Source: an uncultured Gallionellaceae bacterium
GTDB lineage: Bacteria > Pseudomonadota > Gammaproteobacteria > Burkholderiales > Sulfuricellaceae
Assembly: GCA_937873435.1 (NCBI GenBank)
Contig: CALMWM010000481.1
Span: 1-6,167, forward strand
Length of the DNA stretch: 6,167 nt
Reading direction: 5' to 3'
A program made the position numbers and the translations under genes. A model generated the notes under the pieces. The model was not told the DNA's origin. It searched no databases and saw nothing but the letters and a program-made list of their open reading frames with translations. This document shows, piece after piece, positions 1 through 6,167 of this stretch; position 1 is the first letter of the stretch; every line of letters starts with the position of its first letter.

Positions 1-1181
1 TGAATCATTTCCTTGAACATGAATTCGTATTTGGCGGCTTCGGCGCGCTTGCTGAAATCGCCCTTGGCGCCGGCTTCGGCCAGTATCTTGATATCGCTGC
101 TAATCGCCAGCAGGGCGCTCTTGACGTTGTCCATGGCGGCGGTGATCTTGGCTTTTTCACCCGGCAGGCGATCCATGTCGGGGGTGAAATTGCCCTTGGC
201 GTAATGGGTGATGACTTCTACCACCTTCATCTTCACGGCGATGTGGGAGTTCACCAGTTCGTTGATGTCCTTGGCCATCTTGCCGTAGGTGCCGGGGAAG
301 CGCGAGGCGTCCATGTTGTGGCTGATGATGCCGTCGGCATGTTTGGCGGCCATCACGCTCTGGGCTTCGACAAAACGGTTCAGGGACTCCTGCATGGCGT
401 TCATGGATTTCAGCAGTTTGCCGATTTCATCGTTGCTGCTAATGTCGATGGTGCTGCCAAAGTTGCCGGTGGCGATGTTGCCAATGACTTCGCCGGCATG
501 TATCAGCGAGCGGCCGATGGCGCGGATCAGCAGGAAGCCGATCAGAGAAGCCAGTGCGATGCCGATGATGATGGCAGCGAGGGAAATAGTGCGTGTGGCG
601 CTAAAGGCAGCGCTGGATTTTTCGAACTTCGTCTTGGCGAGGTCAGCCTGAAACTGCATCAGTTCGTCGCGTAATTTCTTGGCTTCCACGAATGCCGGGC
701 CGACCACTTTGACCATGTGCTGGTTGCCCTCGGCGTATTTCGCGGCGGCATAATACTCGCTCGCGACTTTCAGGCCGTCGTTGACAAAGATATTCCGCTT
801 GACCGTGTAGGCGTCGGCTAGTTGCTTTTCTTCCGGGGTGAGGTTGGTGCTCATGTATTCATCCCAGAGCTGGGTAATCCTCGCAGCGTTCTCCTTGATC
901 TTGTCGAGATGCATGGAGATAGGGTGGTCGTGCAGCTTGCTCTCTTCCATGCGCGGGTCGTGCATCGATGCAAGGTGCAACTGGCGGACGTTTTCCACCA
1001 TCAGGCCGCCGATCTCGCCCAGTTGAATGGCGGGCACCATGTTGTCTTTGTAAACCGATTGCAGGCTGTCGTTGCTTTGCGACATGCCGCGCAGGCCGAG
1101 GAAACCGATCGCGGCGAGCAAGACGGAAAGCAGGGCGATGAGGAAGATGAGCTTCGATTTGATCGTCAGGTTGTTGAACAT
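1..1181 (-). CDS. Methyl-accepting chemotaxis protein with periplasmic four-helix-bundle sensor and HAMP array (gene A, 3' end cut off by window)
   Basis: Inner-membrane chemoreceptor; 393 residues are visible and the frame runs open off the window edge. Residues 1-9 are a short cytoplasmic start, TM1 is about 10-30, a periplasmic helical domain of about 168 residues spans 31-198, and TM2 is about 199-219. This is the Tar/Tsr-like 4HB_MCP layout, including the YxDxxVP-type segment near residues 44-50. HAMP1 follows (about 220-270, with NDEIG at 250-254). Three further HAMP-like units seem to follow, with Gly-Asn/Asp-Phe or equivalent turns near residues 239, 287, 330 and 374. The MCP signalling domain is expected beyond the window but is not seen. 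The start is well fixed: an in-frame TAA lies three codons upstream (1188-1190), and a GGGAG ribosome site precedes the ATG by 9 nt. Residues 69-91 are rich in His and Met, so a metal or metal-complex ligand is possible but unproven. The gene lies 123 bp downstream of gene B on the same strand. Confidence 0.93.
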   Translation of the reverse strand, partial: MFNNLTIKSKLIFLIALLSVLLAAIGFLGLRGMSQSNDSLQSVYKDNMVPAIQLGEIGGLMVENVRQLHLASMHDPRMEESKLHDHPISMHLDKIKENAARITQLWDEYMSTNLTPEEKQLADAYTVKRNIFVNDGLKVASEYYAAAKYAEGNQHMVKVVGPAFVEAKKLRDELMQFQADLAKTKFEKSSAAFSATRTISLAAIIIGIALASLIGFLLIRAIGRSLIHAGEVIGNIATGNFGSTIDISSNDEIGKLLKSMNAMQESLNRFVEAQSVMAAKHADGIISHNMDASRFPGTYGKMAKDINELVNSHIAVKMKVVEVITHYAKGNFTPDMDRLPGEKAKITAAMDNVKSALLAISSDIKILAEAGAKGDFSKRAEAAKYEFMFKEMI

Positions 1182-1190
1182 GGCTTTTTA

Positions 1191-1195
1191 CTCCC
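1191..1195 (-). promoter_or_regulatory. Ribosome binding site of gene A
   Basis: The minus strand reads GGGAG, 9 nt before the ATG at 1181. The TAA at 1188-1190 sits between this site and the ATG in the same frame, which rules out a longer N-terminus. Confidence 0.7.
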
Positions 1196-1263
1196 GGTAA
1201 TAAACTGTTTCTGTGGTTCGGCGCTCAACTGCGACAGGCACCAGCTCGGTTCAATGTGAAAAT

Positions 1264-1284
1264 GCCGGGTTAAGCGGTTCCGGC
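1264..1284 (-). terminator. Weak hairpin after gene B, possible terminator or attenuating structure
   Basis: On the minus strand GCCGG pairs with CCGGC around an 11-nt loop, followed by ATTTTC, so there are only four U residues. It begins about 20 nt after the gene B stop. The stem is short, and it competes with a second pairing (GGGTT at 1289-1293 with AACCC at 1267-1271) that uses some of the same bases. It could be a leaky terminator between genes B and A or chance GC-rich pairing. I saw no convincing promoter for gene A in the rest of this gap, which favours read-through. Confidence 0.25.
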
Positions 1285-1304
1285 GTAAAACCCGCGCCGC
1301 GCGC

Positions 1305-4300
1305 TTAGCCCTTGATCTTGAACACCGCCGCCAGATTGGACAGAGTGTGCCCCTGTTCTTCCAGCGATTCGGCAGCGGCGGCAGCTTGTTCCACCAGCGC
1401 GGCGTTCTGCTGGGTAACTTCGTCCATCTGGGTGATGGCATGGTTTACCTGTTCGATGCCGTCGCTTTGTTCCACCGACGCGGCGGAAATCTCGGCCATG
1501 ATGTCGGTCACGTGCTTGATGCTGGTGACGATTTCTTCCATGGTCTGGCCGGCCTGTTCCACCAGCCTGGAACCGTTCTCCACTTTTTCCACCGAATCGC
1601 CGATCAGGGTCTTGATCTCCTTGGCGGCAGCCGCAGAGCGTTGCGCCAGGTTGCGCACTTCCGCCGCCACCACCGCGAAGCCGCGTCCCTGCTCCCCGGC
1701 GCGGGCGGCTTCGACGGCCGCGTTCAAGGCGAGGATGTTGGTCTGGAAGGCGATGCCGTCGATTACTGAAATAATGTCGACGATCTTGCGCGACGATTCG
1801 TTGATCGAACTCATGGTGTCGACTACTTGAGAAACCACCGCCCCCCCCTTGCCAGCGACATCGGAGGCGGTGATGGCGAGCTGATTGGCCTGTTTGGCGT
1901 TTTCGGCATTCTGCTTCACGGTGGAAGTCAGTTCTTCCATACTGGATGCGGTTTCTTCCAGGGAAGAGGCTTGTTCTTCGGTACGCTGCGACAGATCAGA
2001 ATTGCCCAGGGCGATTTCCTTGGAGCCAGTGTTGATCGATTCCACCGAGGTCTTGATCTCGCCCACCAGTCGCGTCAGGTTGGCTACCGTGGTGTTACAG
2101 TCATCCTTGAGCTTGCCGAAGGTGCCGTGGTATTCGTTGCTGATGGTTTCGGTGAGGTCGCCATTGGCCAGCGCTTCCAGCACGCGCAGCACTTCGCCCA
2201 GGCCGGTTTCGCTGGTTTGCACCAGATTGTTGATGCCGCTGGAAAGTTCGCGCATGAAGCCTTCCTTGTCGGAAAGATCGAGGCGCTTGGTAAAGTCTCC
2301 GTTGAGCGCGGCATCGACGATTTCCCGCACTTCGCCCTCGATTTTCAGTTCCTGGGTGGCATCCACCCATTCCACGGCTGTGCCGATGCGCTGCCCTTTC
2401 TGATTGCTGACCGGGATGGCGGACAGGCGGAAAGTGCGATTGCCGATGCGGATCACGGTCCTATAGAGTTCGCTGAGGTTCTGCAGCATCTCCCGCTGAT
2501 GGGCGGGGTTCTTGTGGTAGCTATCGAAGTTCGAGCCCAATACCTTGTTGGCGTCGAAGCGGGGCATTACCGCGCGGATGGCGCTCTCGTTATCCTGGAA
2601 CATGCTCAGCGCGGTCTTGTTGATGTAGATGATCTTGCCTTCCGGGTCGGCGATGGTAACGTTGGCGGTGGCGTTGTCGAGCGCCGCGCGTACCCGCAGC
2701 GATTCCTCCAGGACGCGCTGGCTTTCGCGAATCATGTATACCAGCGTGTTACGCATGTTTTTCATGGCGACCATCAGGCTGACGCTGTCGCCGTCGCGCG
2801 AATGGATCTCCATGTCGAGATTGCCGGCGGCGATTTCCCGTGCGACCTCGCGGGCGTAGTTCGGCTCGCCGCCCAATTCGCGCAACAGCACGCGGATGAT
2901 CCACATGCCGAACAGCAACGTGATCAGCAGACCGAAAACGGTCAACGCGATATACGTCCACAACAGGCGGCTGGCTTCCGCCCCCAGGCGTGCCGCCAAT
3001 GCCTGCAAGTCGTCGGAGAGAAAGTTTTCGACTTCCTTCATCGAGTCGATCTTTTGCGTGATGGTCTTGAACCAGTGCGCCGGTTCGACGCCGAAGCCGC
3101 CGGTCAGTGCCTTGGCGATGGCGATCTGGCGCAGGCGATCCACTTCGGCGGTGGCATCCTTGTTCATCTTGCTTTGGTACGCCTCCTTGGCTTCTTTGCC
3201 GGCGTAGGCGTTGAACAGCTCGAAATAGGTTTTCTGGTTGGCGATCAGCGCGACGAAGCGTTGAAAGACATCCCATTCGAATTTGTCGGCGGAAAAGGCC
3301 GAGTTGACCGTGGCGCGCTCGCGGCCGGCCATTTCCTTGCCGTTGAGGAACATCAGGTAGGCGGTGGTGGCGCGCGCCAGTTGTTCGTTGGTGCCGACTT
3401 TTGCCGAGTAGGAAATGACGTCCAGCCATGCGGAGATCATGCCGGTGTAGAAATCGAACGAGTCCCTGGGTGCCAGTTTTTGTTCGGAAATGGCGTTGCG
3501 GCTGCCTCCGAGGGTCTTGAAAATGTCCAGTGCGGAGCCGAGGGCGGTGCGGAAACCCTCGTCAAGCGCGGCCTGGTCGAGGGTGGTGGCCAGAGCTTGC
3601 AATTCTGCGATGCGCTTGTCGGTTTCGGCGCGCTGGAGCGGCAGCTCTGCAGCGAATTTGGTCCCCTTGGACGACAGGAAGCCGGCCGACATGCCGCGTT
3701 CTTTCTGGGCTTCGTGGATTACCGCGCTGGACTTCACCGCCAGGCTGGCAATCGTTTGCATCGCCCGGATTTCATCAAGACGGTGCGATTTTTCAAGGAC
3801 ATTGCCGACTGAAAAATACAAGAGCCCGAGTATCGGGAAAGCCAGCAGGAGGATCAGACGCCAGCGCAACGGCACTGCCGACAGCAGCGAATGTTCTCCT
3901 GCGTGCAGGTCGACGAGCTTGCCGTGGTTCATGGTCTGATAGAGATTTTCCGCGCGCTCGATCTCCTGGCGGGAGGCGCGGCGGCGAACCGAAGTGTAAC
4001 CGGTGATTTCCTTGCCTTCATGGATCGGCGTGACGTGCGCATGTACCCAGTAGTGGTCGCCGTTCTTGCAGCGATTCTTGACGATGCCTTCCCAGCCGTA
4101 ACCGCCTTTGACGGTGCTCCACAGATCCTCGAAAGCCTGGGCTGGCATGTCCGGGTGGCGCAGGATATTGTGCGGCTTGCCGAGCAGTTCAGCTTCGGTG
4201 TAACCGCTGATTTCCACGAATTCCGGGTTGACGAAAGTGATAATGCCTTTGAGATCGGTCTTGGAGACGATGGTGACATTCTCGCCAATTTCGATTTCTT

Positions 4301-4328
4301 TCTGGGTAACGGGTTGATTGTTACGCAT
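1305..4328 (-). CDS. Methyl-accepting chemotaxis protein with Aer-like PAS and NIT nitrate/nitrite-sensing domains (gene B)
   Basis: Complete 1007-residue chemoreceptor that would signal to CheA/CheW. Order: Aer-type PAS about 15-125; TM1 about 157-175; periplasmic NIT domain about 180-450; TM2 about 456-479; HAMP about 480-535; second PAS about 545-660; two HAMP-like units with turns at Gly677 and Gly723; MCP signalling hairpin about 756-1000. The first PAS keeps Asn34, Arg57, His58, Asp60 and Trp79, the same numbers as the FAD-pocket residues of E. coli Aer, plus KNGDHYWV (88-95). The NIT domain shows QKERGMSAGFL (208-218) and KEMAGRERA (331-339), the Arg-bearing motifs typical of that family. 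The signalling hairpin matches E. coli Tsr without gaps, so it belongs to the 36-heptad class. The protein ends FKIKG with no CheR/CheB pentapeptide. The start is supported by an AAGGAA site 6 nt upstream and by the Aer alignment. The ligands are inferred from the families. Confidence 0.97.
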   Translation of the reverse strand: MRNNQPVTQKEIEIGENVTIVSKTDLKGIITFVNPEFVEISGYTEAELLGKPHNILRHPDMPAQAFEDLWSTVKGGYGWEGIVKNRCKNGDHYWVHAHVTPIHEGKEITGYTSVRRRASRQEIERAENLYQTMNHGKLVDLHAGEHSLLSAVPLRWRLILLLAFPILGLLYFSVGNVLEKSHRLDEIRAMQTIASLAVKSSAVIHEAQKERGMSAGFLSSKGTKFAAELPLQRAETDKRIAELQALATTLDQAALDEGFRTALGSALDIFKTLGGSRNAISEQKLAPRDSFDFYTGMISAWLDVISYSAKVGTNEQLARATTAYLMFLNGKEMAGRERATVNSAFSADKFEWDVFQRFVALIANQKTYFELFNAYAGKEAKEAYQSKMNKDATAEVDRLRQIAIAKALTGGFGVEPAHWFKTITQKIDSMKEVENFLSDDLQALAARLGAEASRLLWTYIALTVFGLLITLLFGMWIIRVLLRELGGEPNYAREVAREIAAGNLDMEIHSRDGDSVSLMVAMKNMRNTLVYMIRESQRVLEESLRVRAALDNATANVTIADPEGKIIYINKTALSMFQDNESAIRAVMPRFDANKVLGSNFDSYHKNPAHQREMLQNLSELYRTVIRIGNRTFRLSAIPVSNQKGQRIGTAVEWVDATQELKIEGEVREIVDAALNGDFTKRLDLSDKEGFMRELSSGINNLVQTSETGLGEVLRVLEALANGDLTETISNEYHGTFGKLKDDCNTTVANLTRLVGEIKTSVESINTGSKEIALGNSDLSQRTEEQASSLEETASSMEELTSTVKQNAENAKQANQLAITASDVAGKGGAVVSQVVDTMSSINESSRKIVDIISVIDGIAFQTNILALNAAVEAARAGEQGRGFAVVAAEVRNLAQRSAAAAKEIKTLIGDSVEKVENGSRLVEQAGQTMEEIVTSIKHVTDIMAEISAASVEQSDGIEQVNHAITQMDEVTQQNAALVEQAAAAAESLEEQGHTLSNLAAVFKIKG
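1353..1991 (-). repeat. Signalling-domain repeat, gene B copy
   Basis: This 639-bp segment encodes residues 780-992 of gene B and aligns without gaps to 4586-5224 of gene C, at a constant offset of 3233. By eye, 11 of 213 residues differ, about 95% identity. The DNA match is uneven: 1651-1820 differs at about 11 of 170 positions and includes an identical 45-bp run at 1774-1818, whereas 1441-1500 differs at about 11 of 60. It is a paralogous coding repeat, not a mobile element. Confidence 0.9.
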
Positions 4329-4334
4329 GGCATT

Positions 4335-4340
4335 TTCCTT
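4335..4340 (-). promoter_or_regulatory. Ribosome binding site of gene B
   Basis: The minus strand reads AAGGAA, 6 nt before the ATG at 4328, a good Shine-Dalgarno match. An out-of-frame ATG lies 5 nt upstream of the chosen start; the gene B frame and its colinearity with Aer favour 4328. Confidence 0.75.
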
Positions 4341-4358
4341 GAATGATAGGTCTGCTTT

Positions 4359-4393
4359 GCAGGAGGAGAGCGGGGTGGAATAACCCCTCCTGC
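4359..4393 (-). other. Intercistronic stem-loop between genes C and B
   Basis: On the minus strand GCAGGAGG (4393-4386) is perfectly complementary to CCTCCTGC (4366-4359) around a 19-nt loop. An alternative inner pairing, GGGG (4387-4384) with CCCC (4375-4372), could lengthen the structure. It starts 15 nt after the gene C stop and ends about 30 nt before the gene B start. The next bases are AAAGCAG with no U run, so it is not a canonical intrinsic terminator. Because little room remains for a promoter between it and gene B, an mRNA-stability or partial-termination element inside a C-B operon is more likely. Confidence 0.45.
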
Positions 4394-4408
4394 GCAGCTA
4401 ACCTCAGA

Positions 4409-6167
4409 TTAAAATTCAGCCCACTCGCCGTCATCGGTCGCTGCCTTGGCAGGCTTTGCAGCGGATTTGGCGGCCGGTTTGCTGGTATGGGCAATTGCCG
4501 CTGCTTTTGCCGGCGCACGCCGCACCATGGCGTTCTGGTTGTCATCCAGCTTGAAAATGCTGACCGAAGTGGCAAGGTTCTGTGACTGCTCTTCCAGCGA
4601 TTCGGCGGCTGCCGCGGCTTCCTCCACCAACGCGGCGTTCTGCTGGGTAACCTCGTCCATCTGGGTAATCGCCTGATTGACCTGTTCGATGCCGTGAGAC
4701 TGCTCGACCGAAGCGGCGGAAATCTCCGCCATGATGTCGGTGACTCGTTTAATCGAAGTGACGATCTCTTCCATGGTCTGACCAGCTTGTCCCACTAGCC
4801 TGGAGCCATTTTCCACTTTGTCCACCGAATCGCCGATCAGGGTCTTGATCTCTTTCGCTGCGGCAGCGCTACGCTGGGCGAGGTTGCGCACTTCCGCCGC
4901 CACCACCGCGAAGCCGCGTCCCTGTTCCCCGGCGCGGGCCGCTTCGACCGCAGCGTTCAAGGCGAGGATGTTGGTCTGGAAGGCGATGCCGTCGATCACG
5001 CTGATGATGTCGACGATCTTGCGCGACGATTCGTTGATCGAACTCATGGTGCCGACCACCTGGCTGACCACCGCGCCGCCCTTGCCGGCCACGCCGGAAG
5101 CGCCGATGGCGAGCTGATTGGCCTGTCTGGCGTTCTCGGCGTTCTGCTTCACGGTCGAGGTCAGTTCTTCCATGCTGGCTGCGGTTTCTTCGAGAGAAGA
5201 GGCCTGTTCTTCGGTGCGCTGCGACAGGTCGGCGTTGCCCATCGCGATTTCGCGAGAAGCCGTGCTGATGCCGTCGACGGCTTCCTTGGTCTGACCGATC
5301 AAGGTTTTCAGATTGTTTACGGTAGCGTTGGCGCTTTCTTTCAGTTGGCCGAAAGTACCTTGGTATTCATGGGCGATGGTCTGGGTCAGGTCGCCCTTGG
5401 CCAGGGCCGTCAGGACGCGTTCAAGGTCGTCGACCGCCCCCGCAACGGTGTTCAACAGTTGGTTGATGCCACCGCTCAGCTGCTTCACGAAGCCTTCCTT
5501 GTCGGCAAGGCCGATGCGCTCGGCAAGGTTGCCCATTTGGGCGGCCTCGACGATCTGGCTGATTTCCTTCTCGATCTTGACTTCCGCAGTGCGATCCAGC
5601 CATTCGATCACGCTGCCCAGGCGTGCGCCGTCATCAGAGATGACCGGATTGGCTGCAAAACGGAATGTACGTCCCCCCAGGACGATCTCGGTGCGATGTG
5701 TGCTGGTAAAAGTCGCCAGCATGTTCTTTTGGTGGGAAGGGTCCTTGTGGAAGCGATCGATGTTGCTGTCCATCAATTCAGCTACCTTGAAATTCGGCAA
5801 GACAGCCTGTATATCGGTTTCCGCCCTGGTCAGCATTTCGCCGATGGATTTGTTCATATAGATGATGTGGCGGTCATTGTCGGCAATCATCACGTTGGTG
5901 GAGACGTTGTCCAAACCGATGCGAATGCGCAGGTTCTCATCGGCGATGCGCCGGGTTTCGGCCAGGTCGTAACCCAGCTTGATGGTCATGGATTTCATCG
6001 CATTGACCATGTGCCCGATTTCGTTTTGCGCCATCGCCTCGAAGCGGACACGGTAGTTGCCTTGCGCGATCTGATCCAGAAGCCGGGTCGCGGTGGTGAT
6101 CGGCTTGATGATGCTGCGTATGATCAGAACCGACCAGACCAGCGCCAGCAGCAATACAAAGGCGACT
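4409..6167 (-). CDS. Methyl-accepting chemotaxis protein with HAMP-PAS-HAMP core and CheR/CheB-docking tail (gene C, 5' end cut off by window)
   Basis: C-terminal 585 residues of a transmembrane chemoreceptor; the true start, TM1 and ligand-binding domain lie beyond 6167. Numbering from the first full codon in the window: end of TM2 about 1-18; canonical HAMP about 19-70 with the KP motif (21-22) and NEIG (48-51); PAS about 83-195; two HAMP-like units with turns at Gly212 and Gly258; MCP signalling hairpin about 291-540. The highly conserved tip runs from IDGIAFQTN (391-399) through EVRNLAQRS (425-433). A 45-residue Ala/Lys/Pro-rich tail then ends in EWAEF (581-585), which fits the WxxF pattern of the NWETF peptide that tethers CheR and CheB in E. 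coli Tar and Tsr. Gene B has the same core without this tail. The TTG at 6154 lies inside the membrane helix and is not a plausible start, because the open frame continues to the window edge. The ligand cannot be deduced from what is visible. Confidence 0.96.
   Translation of the reverse strand, partial: VAFVLLLALVWSVLIIRSIIKPITTATRLLDQIAQGNYRVRFEAMAQNEIGHMVNAMKSMTIKLGYDLAETRRIADENLRIRIGLDNVSTNVMIADNDRHIIYMNKSIGEMLTRAETDIQAVLPNFKVAELMDSNIDRFHKDPSHQKNMLATFTSTHRTEIVLGGRTFRFAANPVISDDGARLGSVIEWLDRTAEVKIEKEISQIVEAAQMGNLAERIGLADKEGFVKQLSGGINQLLNTVAGAVDDLERVLTALAKGDLTQTIAHEYQGTFGQLKESANATVNNLKTLIGQTKEAVDGISTASREIAMGNADLSQRTEEQASSLEETAASMEELTSTVKQNAENARQANQLAIGASGVAGKGGAVVSQVVGTMSSINESSRKIVDIISVIDGIAFQTNILALNAAVEAARAGEQGRGFAVVAAEVRNLAQRSAAAAKEIKTLIGDSVDKVENGSRLVGQAGQTMEEIVTSIKRVTDIMAEISAASVEQSHGIEQVNQAITQMDEVTQQNAALVEEAAAAAESLEEQSQNLATSVSIFKLDDNQNAMVRRAPAKAAAIAHTSKPAAKSAAKPAKAATDDGEWAEF
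4586..5224 (-). repeat. Signalling-domain repeat, gene C copy
   Basis: This is the partner of 1353-1991 in the same orientation and reading frame; here it encodes residues 315-527 of the visible gene C product. Gap-free colinearity at the same offset extends upstream through the HAMP-like units and the PAS (to about 5911), but protein similarity there is much lower. Identity therefore rises sharply at the signalling domain. Confidence 0.9.

Noticed and set aside
204..1259. Plus-strand open frames opposite gene A
   Set aside because: The minus-strand frame is continuous, has TM helices and HAMP, and has a ribosome site. The plus-strand frames show no domain and are shadows.
1182..1304. Sigma-28, sigma-54 or sigma-70 promoter for gene A
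   Set aside because: GCCGAACC loosely resembles a sigma-28 -10 box but has no TAAA at the right distance. A TGG/GC pair has wrong sigma-54 spacing. A TTGAGC/TTTATT pair would start transcription inside the ribosome site.
1841..1847. Run of seven C residues as a phase-variation tract in gene B
   Set aside because: It is short, in frame and encodes conserved glycines of the signalling domain. Gene C has the same residues with an interrupted tract.
1827..3812. A 661-codon open frame on the plus strand opposite gene B
   Set aside because: It lies wholly antisense to a well-supported receptor gene. Its composition is what antisense reading of GC-rich helical coding sequence gives, and no recognisable domain is visible.
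4329..4408. Independent promoter for gene B
   Set aside because: No -35/-10 or sigma-28-like pair was found, and the gap is mostly occupied by the stem-loop and the ribosome site.
6152..6154. TTG as the start codon of gene C
   Set aside because: It falls inside the second transmembrane helix, and the open frame continues upstream to the window edge. The gene is truncated by the window.

Overview
The window holds three genes, all on the minus strand and all encoding transmembrane methyl-accepting chemotaxis proteins (MCPs). In transcription order they are gene C (4409-6167, its 5' end outside the window), gene B (1305-4328, complete, 1007 residues) and gene A (1-1181, its 3' end outside the window). 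The gaps are 80 bp (C to B) and 123 bp (B to A). I found no RNA gene, CRISPR array, insertion sequence or supported plus-strand gene. The long open frames on the plus strand are shadows of the GC-rich minus-strand coding sequence.

The moderately high GC, the E. coli-like 36-heptad class signalling domains and the Aer-like PAS point to a motile Gram-negative proteobacterium. A freshwater or sediment betaproteobacterium with a large MCP repertoire (Gallionellaceae, Rhodocyclales or relatives) is my best guess. This is inference from protein style, not a taxonomic match.

Gene C supplies the end of a transmembrane helix, HAMP, PAS, two HAMP-like units, the MCP signalling hairpin and a flexible tail ending in a WxxF-type CheR/CheB docking pentapeptide. 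Gene B has the same HAMP-PAS-HAMP-HAMP-signalling block, essentially without gaps relative to C from the PAS onward. In front of it B has an Aer-type flavin PAS, a transmembrane helix, a periplasmic NIT (nitrate/nitrite-sensing) domain and a second transmembrane helix. B has no docking pentapeptide. Gene A has a periplasmic four-helix-bundle sensor with a His/Met-rich patch, followed by what looks like a four-unit HAMP array leading towards a signalling domain beyond the window.

The cluster reads as a set of paralogous receptors with different sensory fronts on a shared signalling core. They could feed one CheA/CheW array. The most unusual item is gene B: one polypeptide carries both a predicted redox/oxygen sensor (Aer PAS, all checked FAD-contact positions retained at identical numbering) and a predicted nitrate/nitrite sensor (NIT). 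This suggests a receptor that integrates two respiratory electron-acceptor cues.
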